Part shown: positions 35,508 through 46,814 of the stretch, one piece after another
How positions within the stretch are numbered: the stretch's first letter is position 1
How the letters are laid out: each line of letters starts with the position of its first letter
Source: Oidiodendron maius Zn
Taxonomy: Eukaryota > Ascomycota > Leotiomycetes > Myxotrichaceae
NCBI GenBank assembly: GCA_000827325.1
Contig: KN832872.1
Coordinates: 2,046,001-2,110,000 of the forward strand
Length of the DNA: 64,000 nucleotides
Direction: 5' to 3'
Notes under the pieces: model-generated
Seen by the model: only the letters and a program-made list of their open reading frames with translations
Database searches by the model: none
Told to the model about the DNA's origin: nothing
Made by a program: the position numbers and the translations under genes

Positions 35508-37487
35508 TTGTCTGATGATTGGTCGTATCCTGTTGACAATGACTTTGCCAGCAGTTTACTCGCCGACATGGGAACTTCTGTCCAACCGGCTACTGGTACT
35601 AGATGTTCACGCCTCTGTAGTAAGTGCGAGAGGATGAACTTCTTTGTTCCAAGGTTTCGCATCGAGGACACTTGGCAAGAACTGGAGAGTAATAGAAGCA
35701 CTTGCGACTTTTGCAGAATGAGATGGAATATTTCCAAGCACTTGAATCAAACAGACTACCCTTCTGTCTCCTTCGAAAGGACCGACTCAGTTCTGAGAAT
35801 GAATGACGACATCTTACCAGTTCTTTCTATTTGCAAGAGTCAAGGTAAGCATAATCTGGTAAATAGGCGATAGAGACATTAGATACTTACGATAGAGCGA
35901 ATGTTAGGGCTGACGACTACGACTCCGATTCAAATTGGATTTCCTCAACTTTCTGAAGCTGGGAGTGAGTCCCACTTTAAAATCATGCGACAATGGCTGA
36001 AGAACTGCGACAATAACCATCAAAAATTCAAATGCCAACCACTCGGACAGCCCCGTAAAGCATTCTTGCCTACTAGACTCATAGATGTAGGTTATATTGA
36101 GTCTGAGACTATTCGTCTCTATGAGACACAGCCGGCCGACTCTGTCAAGTACATTGCTTTGTCGCACCCCTGGGGCAAGAATCCGCCGTACTTTTGTACA
36201 CTACGTAAAAATGTTGAGCAGCATGCCAAGGGGATTAAGACTACAGATCTCACATCAACTTTTAAAGATGCTGTGCAAACGACTCGACAGTTAGGCATTC
36301 AATACCTCTGGATAGATTCCATCTGTATCATCCAGGGTCCTGATGGGGATTTTGAGCAAGAGGCTAAGCACATGGAAGAAATATTTAGCTCGGCATACTG
36401 TGTCTTGGCCGCGAGCAGTGCTGAAGGACAAACAGATGGTTTCCTAAATAAGAGAGCAGGTAGAGACTTTGTGACATTCGAGCACGACGATCAACCTCCA
36501 TTCTATGTTTGCTGCTTTATGGATAACTTCAATCAACATGTCCTCCAAGGTCCCCTAAACAAGAGAGGCTGGGTTATGCAGGAGAGAGTTATGTCTCATC
36601 GCACTATCTACTTCACCGCAAAGCAAACTTATTGGGAGTGCGGGGAAGGAGTGCGGTGTGAAACTCTCACAAAGATGGACAAGTAAGTCTATCTTCAAAT
36701 AATACTGTAGGCGGAACTAACTGCTTGTTCTTGGTGGAAAAGTAAATTAGCATCATTCCTTGGCGATCCAAACTTTCCTGAGAAGATCACCAGCAGATGG
36801 ACATCCAGGGGCGAGAGAATCTATTTCTACCAAAATCTTTACAAGCAATACTCCCGTTTAGCTTTTACAAGATGGGAGGACCGCCCTATTGCTATAGCCG
36901 GCCTCGAAAGGCGGCTCATGTATGACCTGAAGACGCGTGGAGGGTTCGGCATTTTTGATGACGGGCAAAGCCTCCTACGACGAAGTTTATTATGGCAGCG
37001 TGGCAGCGACGAGACAACATTACGGAAAATCGTATTTCCACCCGAGAGGAAGATCACCGTACCGACGTGGTCTTGGATGGCGTATCAAGGTGGAATCGAC
37101 TTTTTGGAACTGCCACTCGGTGGTGTTAACTGGGCAAGAGGGGTAAATTCACTCCAGGTCCACGGCGTATCCGATATCTTCCATACCATAGACCAGACTG
37201 GAAGCATTGAACTGAGGGCTAGCGTCAGAGAGTTTAATATTCAAAGCGCGGGAGCCGCCGAATTCAGAATTATATATGATATTCCAAAGACTGAAGGACA
37301 GCCGCTGAAGTGTGTTGTGATGGGGAGGGGAAAGGAGGAAGGGAATCCTGCAGATGCTAGGCATTATGTTCTTTTCATCACGCCTAAGGGGGGGAATGTC
37401 TATGAAAGAGTTGGTGTAGGCTTCATGCCAGGAAAGTTCATCGAGCTAAAAGCCTCAGAACATCCGAGATTAGTGACAATTAGATAG
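35508..37487 (+). CDS. HET-domain (heterokaryon incompatibility) protein
   Basis: Three exons (35508-35844, 35908-36682, 36743-37487) give 618 aa. The N-terminus has a Cys cluster (CSRLCSKCERM; CDFCRMRW) common before HET domains. The HET blocks are YIALSHPWG (194-202), YLWIDSICIIQG (from 245) with the downstream EAKHMEEIFSSAYCVLAASS, and RGWVMQERVMSHRTIYF (332-348). The C-terminal half has the usual RWEDRPIAIAGLERRL and PTWSWMAYQGG. HET proteins execute programmed cell death when incompatible strains fuse. No break was found. It sits between two paralogous kinases, the same-strand one upstream and the opposite-strand one downstream. Confidence 0.9.
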
Positions 37488-37748
37488 AGCCTTAGTGTGA
37501 CAACATGTCTCTAGCTATAATACATCGCCGTCGTATCACCCTTGAGTAGCAGTAATTTCGATTGAGATGACACTCCTTCGCCGTTAAAAAGTTCCTGGCT
37601 AGCTAAAAGAACAGGCGGCCTGAAATTCTGGTCGTTACCTAAACTAATGTGGGATAAACTTTCGACTTCTATATTTCCATTTGAATTGGACCAAGAAATT
37701 AAGTTATATCAATTAGTGACAACTGTGCACTCTTCTCCTCCGTGAATT

Positions 37749-40422
37749 TTATTTTGATCGCTCTTGGATTGGTCCATCGTAGTGACGAAACCTTTTGCGA
37801 TATAGTACTTCAGCGGCCGAGTCTGTGATGTCAACTTCGACCACTTCATCACCAGTCTTGGGACAGTCGGACAAAGGTTCTGGATTGCAAACATAAGTTG
37901 GATCTTTGGACCTTTCTAACATGTCGTTTAGCGTCATATGGACTTGTTTGCTTGACATTCGCCTGATTCCCTCGGGATTATTGGGATTATTAGGTTTGAC
38001 GAGAAGCATATCGTGCTGTATCATGTTGATAAATTCATGTAGGAGCTTCGTACATGACTGATGTGCATGCAAATATTGCATAAACTACTTCAAATGTCAG
38101 TTAAATGGCAAGAGCATCGAAGCACGGTGGCCTATTACATCTTTTACGGCTGGCTTGACCATAGCTGCGATAGCTCCTCGACGCCTGCTGCTGGGATATT
38201 CTACCAGCTCGAAAAAGGTATCTGTATTCATATCATACCACATGGGATCGAATAACGACCGCTTCTGCCCGAATGTCTTGACCAACTCCCAACCTCCTAA
38301 TAACCAGGTGATAAACTCCAGATACAGACATCCAAGCGTCCATATGTCGTATGACTGGCCAATTTTCCCATCCTTAAGATCGCATTCGGGAGGACGATAT
38401 GACATGGATGTGGCAACTTTGCTTTTAGGTTTATAGGATTTATTGTGGGTGGTGCTGTAGTCGGAAAGTCCAAAATCCGAGATCTTGAGAGTTCCGCCGT
38501 CGGTACCCGGGAACCACAGGATGTTCTCAGGCTTTATATCACCGTGGCGGCCAAATCTCTTCTCATGAGAGCCAGCTTGAACCTTTGAATTGCTTGTATG
38601 GTATTCATGAATCTTGAGGAGGCCATGGGCGATACCTTTACACTGTTTTGCCACCCACAGGATCGTATGCATATCAACAGATGGCTTCGGCTTGCGGTCT
38701 GACCAGAACTCATTGAGGTCGCAATCAGCCCAAGGAAAAATAAGAAAATAGACTTTAAATTGCTCGTATGTTGCTAACAGGGATATCAAGTGTGGATGAG
38801 CATTGTCGCTGAACATCTTGAGCATTTCGACCTCTTTCTTGAAATCTTTCTTATTCTGAGAATTTAGACGTTTTATAGCAAAACCTTGGCTCTGTTGCAT
38901 TCATTATCAGTGTTGTAAACAGAAGAAGAGCATTAACAATACCTTGGGCTGATCGAAGTTATGATGATCCGGATGTATATGCACCTTAAAGACACGACCA
39001 TAACCACCCTCTATTTCAGCTGGAAATTTGCTCTCCTTCTCTCGTCGACTATCTGACGTGAAGGGAAGCATAACTGATTCCTGTAGCCGAAAATGCTGAA
39101 CATCTTTGCGTGCTCCTTTGTGGAAAAAAGGAACAACAGTTGTCCATTGCCATTCTTCAAAAGCGTTGATATGTAACTGTGTCCACTCTCCAAAGCATTC
39201 AAGTCTCATGTGCTGCGTTCGCTGAAGCCTGAGATCGAATCGAGAACCATTTAATCCCTTTTCAAACTTGACCAAAGGGAGATCTAAATCATTGATATCC
39301 TCTTCCAGAAATTTGCCGATGCTAGAAACTTTCTCTACCAAGACTAAGATGACGAAGATCTTTTTGAATGACTTGATTTTTGGCGGTCTTTTGTCATCTT
39401 CATCTCCCTGCAACGGGGTTTCTTCGCAAATTTTCCTTGCATATGCTCGGATCTTACTCGGATTATGCGTTGCCATGAGACATCTAGTGAGTTCATCAAC
39501 CACGCAATTCTCGGTGACAAGCGAGGACAGCAAGGCTCTTGGGAAAAAGCCCTTCTTTTCCTTGTAGGGCCTGACAAGCGCTTCAAAAAATCGATCCTGT
39601 AGAGCCAAGTGTTCGCGACTGTCATCCGGAATAGGCGGATCTATTGCCTTCTGGCGAGTGACGTTCAGATTTGCGTAGAACTCGCGGTCTCCTAGGTCAG
39701 TGATATCGCTGGTCGACGGTACAGAAACACCGGAAGAGATCTCAGATTTGTCTACAACTGGATTTCTCCACGAAACAATTATAGGCGCATTCCTCTTTTT
39801 CTCACATATATCCGAGCTATTTGTATAGGACCTGCTAAACTCTATGCCAGAGGTACCCTAGACCACAGAATTAGCCTTGACATCTTAGATAAAGGAAAGA
39901 TTACCAAAGGCACTTTATTCATTAACCTACCGTTACTTCCTTTTCTAGCTCCTCTTCTTTCCGCTTGCCAGTGTTGTACAGATTGCTTGGAGAGCAAACG
40001 GTGTCTATGTGCGACTTCATGCTCTCTAGCCTTTTTAGCCTTTCAGAACCGCCCTCCAAATTGGTATTTGAAGCATCGTCTGTCTCTTGGGACGCGGAAG
40101 CAATATCCAATACCGCCTTCTCAATTGACGTGTCGTCATCCATATTTACCACAAAATGGCTACTAAGGTTGCGGTTTCCAACTTCGTCCGCGACCCCCCA
40201 GTGTTCGTAATGAGACATATGTCTGCTATTTGCTTCTCCAGCTGCAAGGTCCTCTTTATTGGAATCATGATCCTGACTCTCAGGACTCGACGAGAATATC
40301 GAGTCATTGTAGGGCTGAAGGTTATTAGTTTCGTCGGAAGTGTTAGCGTGAGGTTTGCGATCGGATATTGCGTCGTTTGGCTGGACCTTTTCCACAACCG
40401 AGGAATACTGTATGGACTCCAT
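37749..40422 (-). CDS. Atypical fungal protein kinase (kinase B of the HET locus)
   Basis: Four exons (40422-39931, 39857-38943, 38891-38139, 38084-37749) give 831 aa. A low-complexity, acidic, Asn/Ser-rich N-terminus (about 165 residues) precedes a helical domain (FFEALVRPYKEKKGFF ... KIFVILVLVEKV ... LDLPLVKF) that resembles the N-terminal domain of kinase A. The kinase domain shows GGYGRVFKVHIHPDHH, Lys476 in FAIKRL, the catalytic loop RHGDIKPEN (HGD at 585-587) and a normal DFG (608-610). The last exon (MQYLHAHQSCTKLLHEF) completes the C-lobe. The start may lie further upstream, because a Glu/Asn-rich frame is open at 40660-40505. It converges on the HET gene with a 261-bp gap. Confidence 0.82.
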
Positions 40423-41002
40423 CGCGTATGACGGCGTGGTTCCGAAGGGGTTCGAAATACTCTGTCAGCATCGGAGATTACCCTCCTGCAAAAGAGCCGC
40501 AATTCTAGAGAATGGTGAACTGCAGGTTGGGAGAACATTGCTTCCCTAGAGCCTCATTATGAGCGGTTTCATTTAAGGCAGTTGGGAACAGGGAAGTCGC
40601 GTTTTGGAGTTCAGACTCGTAGCCTTCCGTGCCGGGCGCCTCGTAGTGCGCCCCCCGAAACATGAGTGCCTCAGTGCGGAAAGGCGCCGCCAGGGTTGTG
40701 GCAGTGAGCACCACATGGATACGAGCGCATCCAATGAATTGCGAATTAACACGTGTCTTTGCGTTTTGGCGCTTCAGCTGACATGGGCGTGGCTGTAGGC
40801 GCAAATGTGAGAAGGGCCTTTTCAATCTAAGCAATTTCCGGTCACCTGAAATGGCTGACTCTACTAGATCAGCCAGCCTCGAATCTCTGTTATAAATAGC
40901 AACCCAAATGCTAACAATACTAGAAACTATGAAGGTTTCGCCATACAACCTACGGTTTCACGACACCCTTTATTAACGCAGCCTAAATCTGTCCACTACT
41001 GG

Positions 41003-41436
41003 ATGTCATCTTCTTCAATATCAACAACGATGCCAGCGCTAATCGTACAAACCGATACAACAGTCGAATCTGCATCTGCGATTAAGATCCAGGATATGTC
41101 TGAAAATACAGAATCGTGTCTAGCGATACCAGGAAGAAGTGTGAATCCGGCAAAGTTGACGGCCATGTTGAGATCCAGCTTTGGCATCGGGGCTTATGAT
41201 ATAATGGTATAAAAACCGAATATCCTGGAGATGTGGCTCTGGACAGCGGGGCTGACTTTCTTGCTCATAAAACTAGATGGCCCGCAATACATATACTATT
41301 AGAACACCGAGACGTCTTTCAGAAGACGAGATCGCCCGTTGTAGATGATATTATTATAGCACTCAGCAATTGCATCGCTAATCTGGATTTCGTCGAGATT
41401 GATTTAGTTGGGTTCGATAGAAACAGCGAAGATTAA
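41003..41436 (+). pseudogene. Unrecognised small gene with a one-base frameshift
   Basis: Two overlapping frames read as one protein if one base is missing in the run GTATAAAAACC near 41208-41215: ...MLRSSFGIGAYDIMV then Y?KTEYPGDVALDSGADF...RWPAIHILLEHRDVFQ. The joined product would be about 144 aa. I do not recognise the family. The deletion next to an A5 run could be real decay or an assembly error. Confidence 0.4.
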
Positions 41437-43778
41437 TTAGTTTCTTCAAGTCACCTATATCATGTTCAGGACTTCATCCTTCAAGCTGTTTATTTTTCAA
41501 TGCAACCAATCACGCGCCTTTTAATAGCCTTTCCATCACATACTATTTGAAAAAGGAGACTAATATACATGGTTGACACCACCAGACAGTCACAAAATCA
41601 TGAATCGTAGAACTTGGACCGGGCTCGGGGTTAATGAACACCGTGCCCAGCCCCTCTCCAAAGGAAGCCCTGTAAATGCGGTATATGCCAAAACATAGAA
41701 TTAGAGATATCCCTAATATTATTCCACACTGAGGCTATGTAGACTAAAGGTTGTTCCTCCGCATGGCAGCCAATGCTGCAAGCGTCACAGTAGCTAATCT
41801 TCACAAATGCCACAATCTAAGTAGACTCTCATGGACTAGTATCTGTATTTAATTCTACGTATATTCGTACTCATTATTTGGAAGTAAAAGGAATACCAGC
41901 ACAGCCATATCCCCATTCAAAGTGACCTTTATATAAATTTTTTAGTTGCTTCTTTATCTGAGGTAACACTTGGCCACGTCGTAACGTGGCAGCTTGCTAG
42001 AGAGCATGCCCTAAAGATTACGTTCAGTGCCTAGAATAGTACTCGGGCCTGTAAGAACATCTTAATTCAGTTACTACAATGGAATATCTATGCGACTCAT
42101 TTAGTGTTTTGGCAGTTATGGTTGTACATGAGCAAATCTATTGCCACATTGTTTCCGGTTTCAAGAACAAATGACGATGGAAGTTGCAATTTAATCATGA
42201 AATTGTGCCTCGATCTTTGACAGCTCCACATTTGAGTGTTCATTGTTGACTGTATATGTCGACGAGTGCTGAATTTCTCGGTGTTATACAGGCATCATAG
42301 TTAGCACACGGGTATCACACCTTGAATATTTTACATGCTCGTCTCCATCGGCATTTGTATCCACTAGACTAACTGGCTGATATATTGATGATATACCACG
42401 CATATAAGCCCTCTCCTCTTAGTTCCAGGTGGTGGCAAAAGATAAATTGTTTAGGCAGAGCTATAGGACGAAGCCAGGTGTGGTAGGGATGGTGGTGGGG
42501 TTCAAAACAATCGTGCTGAGCATCAAAGGGATGCGATCGCGTAGAAGAAGGTACTGCAGCGCGGTTACACGTGCGAACTATAGCCTGAGGTTCGGCAGAC
42601 TAAGTTACTGCACAGAGTGTCAGAGATTGCTTATAATTGGTACCCAATCCGGTGTGTTGAAGCCCAACCCTAGAAGCATATAAACCCCCAAGCCAGACGG
42701 TGATATCCCTTAATTAAAATTGAAGCTCTTACACGTCATTTATAGCTGTTCCGTCGAGTGGGGCTTAGTGTAGGTGCACGTGATAGGCTCGTATTTTCAG
42801 GTAATGATGCTCTGTATTTTCTAAGGGTGGGTTCAACCACCACCTTTATACTTCGTGACAGGACTAGAATTCCAAATACAGTCTCAAATAACTCAAATCA
42901 AGTGGTTTCAGCATCCTTAACATGTACTCCTTCACACAGTCTATAATATTAGTATTCAGAGTTCAAGTATCATCATTTGAGTTGGTTACTCAGCACCGAA
43001 ACTGGACTAGCTTCCGGGATACCGCAACAATAGCTGTATATACAGTTCATCCTTCTGTGTGTGATATCTGTAGAGATCTCACCGATCCTTAGTAGTTGTA
43101 GCCGTATTGAGTTTAGCGCCGCATTGCTTCTAAACCCTGACACAGAGTGTTGGTGTGCCCGAAGGACTCAATATACGCAGGCATACAGTATATTTGGTAC
43201 TGCCTATGTATTTAATAGGCTTCTCCTACTGTAGTGGCAATTCAAGTCGTCAACTCCAGATCGAGTATTGCAACACAGAGATCCATAGGAGGAAGTCACG
43301 TGCGAGTCAGGACCGCCAGGGACCAGCGGTCCAACCAGGGACGAAGGACTACATAAGTAGGCGTACACTCATTAGATAGAGCTTTGTGCTCAACTCAAAT
43401 AAGCATCTCCTGATTACTTTAGTAACTTCACTGTGTTATCTTATACATCGCTTCTTGACTTGACGGCGCCCCTGCCTTACCAACCCAACTCAACGACTTA
43501 CACAACACTAGGTGTGAGCCTTCGTTACAGCTAAGTCTTTTTTCCCCTAAAGCGGAAATGTGGTCGGGATTTAGCTGCTAAGTGGTTGGGATTTAGCTCG
43601 TCCCTATATTTAAACCTTATCTTATGATAGACTTGTAAAATCCCCTTAAAGATCATCCTATTCGAACCTCGCGCCGTACCCATCCCTCTAATTATTAGTC
43701 GAGTATGCGCTCGAAATAACTGATACCCTCCAAATCGCGAAATCGCGATTCCTATACCCATACTCTCAATCGCTCAAT
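41437..43778. other. Gene-poor AT-rich region
   Basis: About 2.3 kb without recognisable genes. Near 43550-43600 a word is repeated (GGTCGGGATTTAGCT, GGTTGGGATTTAGCT), probably in the end region of the following transposon relic. Confidence 0.4.
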
Positions 43779-44200
43779 ATGGCACCCACCACGCATCGTA
43801 CATAACGAATTACATCTCCTCCTAGATAATTTAAAGCAGATACTATTTGGAAAACTTGATTTTATGATGCATGGGACTATGATTACAATGAGAAGTCTAC
43901 TTAACAAATTGCACGCGATACTAATACTCGTGAAGGCATAGGCAATAATGGCTAAGGTAGAGAGAGTGCATATTAGATCCCTAGCATATCGCAATCTCTA
44001 GAGTAGGTCTACTAAGCTTCATACGTCCTTAAAATTCACTATATCCATATGCAAGGTGCTTGTTAACCTAGCTAGAAATCCTACCTAGCGCATGCTAAAG
44101 GAGCATATGTATAGTAGCTAAAGAGATAAATGTATATTTGTTAAGAAGATCTCTAACAAAAATACGTCAGGTCGTGCTTTCCAGTCAAGCTAACCGCCTC
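43779..44200 (+). mobile_element. N-terminal fragment of a Tc1/mariner transposase, decayed
   Basis: Starts ATGGCACCCACC, as does the transposase at 9468. With stops it reads MAPTTHRT, FKADTIWKT, FYDAWDY, EKST-QIARDTNTREGIG, then in a shifted frame MCKVLVNLARNP, and then KCIFVKKISNKN near 44130. These match the order of the Tc1-like N-terminal DNA-binding region. The catalytic part and the right terminal repeat are absent. The fragment ends next to the 3' end of the GT61 gene. Confidence 0.65.
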
Positions 44201-44268
44201 TCCAGCTTCTGTATCACGCCAAATCCAAGGGCAGTAGTGACTCCGTTATGTAAATACATTAAAGCAGG

Positions 44269-45858
44269 TCAGTTCACATCAAAATTCCAGAGACCCTTTG
44301 AGTACATTGTTTTGATTGCAACTTCCATGATATCCATGAAACGTTCGGGCTCAATATGGACATCATTCAAATGCCAGCCGTCACGCCTTTGGAGATCGTG
44401 ACTCTTCTCTTGTGAAGTTCGTGAGAGTCTCCGATTGCCATTCTCTTCCTTTGCGACAGAAGCAGCATGCACGTGAAAATATGATAGACCTCGCATAGTT
44501 GCCACCATACGAAACCCGTAGTGCTCTAACCCCTGAGGCTGGATCTCAACGACGGCGCCAGCGCCCTCACGCATAAAGATTGAGTGGGTGAGGCCAGCGC
44601 CGTGAACACCAACAAGCACATCTGTCTCGCGTGTCACACGGAGCTGCTCAGAGAATGGAATGGCCGCAAAATCAATCAAGCGGACTACTATATAAGGGTT
44701 TCTCTTCTGAAGCTCTTCAAAGAGAGTAGTTTGGTTCTGTAGGCGGCGTGTTTTGCGGTCAATAAAAGTTACGACGATGGGCTCGTCGGGCTGCCGAACT
44801 GGTGGATCAGGAACTTTATAGAATTCCAGGACGCGACGGGAAAAGACAGACACTGTTGGAGCTATAGTACATTGTTGTACTTCGGAGTCGGGCTGCCAGA
44901 GCGGGTTGCTGCTACCGGCGAGGGGCACGATGATATTGGCATTTTGGATAGCGGCGATGGCAGCCTGGTCTCCCGCTAGCTCTTCAAGTCTGAGAGGCTT
45001 GCGCTGGGCGAACAAGGTCCAAAGATCAAAGTACGGGCCGTCTTTGCGATCATCAAGGATCACGACTTGGGTATCTAGTATATCTTCAGGGACGCGAAAG
45101 AAGGCCTCGTTGTCCCGCGAGGCATCTCCAGACATGCGTAGCACATCAAAGGTTATCCATGTCGAGAATATCTCCAGCAAAGAATGCCACGTATTCGTTT
45201 CGCCCTCGCGCTGCAATAGCAGAAACGTTTGCGGGGGCTTGGGATCCGTATTCTCGACTCGGTCTTCGCGCGGCGCAACTGCTTCGTGAGCAGCTGCCTG
45301 GTGAATCTCAATAGCGTGATTGAACACGTTCGGTGGTCCCGTATTGTACCAGTATCCTCGAATCGAGCCAAAGGGAACGAGCCCGCCCCCTTCTTCCTCT
45401 GTTGTCAAGTCTCGTATCGAACAGTCGAGGCTGAATTTGCTCTTGGAAGCATCAAATGCAACTCCGCGGCCAAAACAAAACGAATCCGCTTCGTCTTCTC
45501 GAGCATGGCTGTGGAAGCATGTGATGTTAGAGCGCGAGTCGGGAGAACAGTAGGAGACGGCATGGTCGCGAAGCTCTTCGATGTACTTCGCAGAAAAGCG
45601 CCGTATGCAGTTGGGGCTTTGGGGCGGGACGAAGCTGTATTCTGGAGGGAGGTCGAACGGTTGGCGGTTTACAGCTGGCGACAACGGTGATGACGGTGAC
45701 GATGGCAACAGCGGCCAAGGTATAGGTAATTTTGAGATTTGGTGTGAAAGGTACAGTCGGGAGACTGGATAAAGGAGCATCAGAGCTAAGACAATGGCGC
45801 AGATTAGTAATCCCAGTGCCCTGATGCGCTTCTGGTGAAAGACCTTTAGCAGCACCAT
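44269..45858 (-). CDS. GT61 family glycosyltransferase (DUF563/EOGT-like)
   Basis: An intronless 529-aa type II membrane protein. A short cytosolic N-terminus (MVLLKVFHQKRIRALG) precedes one signal-anchor helix (LLICAIVLALMLLYPVS) and a Pro-rich stem. The catalytic domain shows the GT61 hallmarks: VTFIDRKTRRLQN, then VRLIDFAAIPFSEQL, and VLVGVHGAGLTHSIFM followed by VVEIQPQG. Family members are Golgi or ER xylosyl-, arabinosyl- or O-GlcNAc-transferases; the acceptor here is unknown. The stop lies within about 70 bp of a decayed transposon fragment, yet the C-terminus (MYSKGLWNFDVN) looks complete. Confidence 0.85.
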   Translation of the reverse strand: MVLLKVFHQKRIRALGLLICAIVLALMLLYPVSRLYLSHQISKLPIPWPLLPSSPSSPLSPAVNRQPFDLPPEYSFVPPQSPNCIRRFSAKYIEELRDHAVSYCSPDSRSNITCFHSHAREDEADSFCFGRGVAFDASKSKFSLDCSIRDLTTEEEGGGLVPFGSIRGYWYNTGPPNVFNHAIEIHQAAAHEAVAPREDRVENTDPKPPQTFLLLQREGETNTWHSLLEIFSTWITFDVLRMSGDASRDNEAFFRVPEDILDTQVVILDDRKDGPYFDLWTLFAQRKPLRLEELAGDQAAIAAIQNANIIVPLAGSSNPLWQPDSEVQQCTIAPTVSVFSRRVLEFYKVPDPPVRQPDEPIVVTFIDRKTRRLQNQTTLFEELQKRNPYIVVRLIDFAAIPFSEQLRVTRETDVLVGVHGAGLTHSIFMREGAGAVVEIQPQGLEHYGFRMVATMRGLSYFHVHAASVAKEENGNRRLSRTSQEKSHDLQRRDGWHLNDVHIEPERFMDIMEVAIKTMYSKGLWNFDVN

Positions 45859-46814
45859 CAGAATGACAGGCTCACTGCTTGACTCATCGAGAGTCTAGCG
45901 GGATGGGGAGATGGAGATGAATGATGGCGATGATGAATGTGGCAAGACGCCTCACGACTGCGCGTTGTTGGAAGTCCAAAATTAGCGCAAGGCTGCCTGC
46001 ACGGATAAACCGGCTGGAGAGGAAGAGCCTTTTGCGCACAGGACTTCGGGTTTCAGCACAAACACTGACTATACGAAAATACACATAAAATATTTAGCTG
46101 GAGAGGGTTCGCTGTCATACTGGGTACCACTTTTCGGGCAGAAGAATCATTGAAATCCCACCTGGCATTTCGCGCTCCCGCAACCTTTGTGATATGGTTG
46201 GACGATCCTCCGCTGGTTACCCGTTTGGGGCTGGTGCTCCGCGGCAGGCCCTCCGATTCCCGACGGAGCGCTTCATTTTTGAGCAAATCCCTCCTGCACT
46301 GCCTCTTATTCTCTTGTCGCCTGCGTGTTATGGTTAGGTTGGCTGCAGTGAACCCGGCGGGTCCTGCCCCTAGGTCGCATTTCGAACAAAGACTCGTCCA
46401 AAGCGCGTAGTGATGGGCATTTTAAACACAGTTGGCTTTGCTGTAACGCCAGGGGTCCCTCTCATATCAACTAATCATATGTAACTAATCTTGTACAAGC
46501 GTAACGCCCCAGTCCGCGCGCGCCCGCGCGCCCGCGCGCCAAAGGGAATGCCATTTGCTAATCTCCCGCAAAGGGTAGAGATTGGTGGATGAAGATCTGA
46601 TGCAAGCCCTGGAAGGATTCCAACAAAACCAACAAAACCAACACGGCCGACTGATTCCTGGCCTCTCTTGGTAAAATGCCCCTGATCATGCCTCACGCAC
46701 CAATTTTCACTTTTCCCAACTTCACAACAGAGACAGACACAACTTACTGTATGGAATACCACCTCTCCTGGTGTCTTGCGACTGAGTTGTGTTAAGTATT
46801 CACAAACTAGCCGA
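45859..46814. other. Divergent promoter region with a CG-alternating tract
   Basis: Between the GT61 and pepsin-like genes. It contains an alternating CG/GC run at 46514-46540 and, at about 46620-46645, three copies of AACAAAACC-like words. No gene recognised. Confidence 0.45.

Noticed and set aside
45229-45690. Plus-strand 153-codon ORF
   Set aside because: Antisense to the GT61 catalytic domain; no domain of its own.
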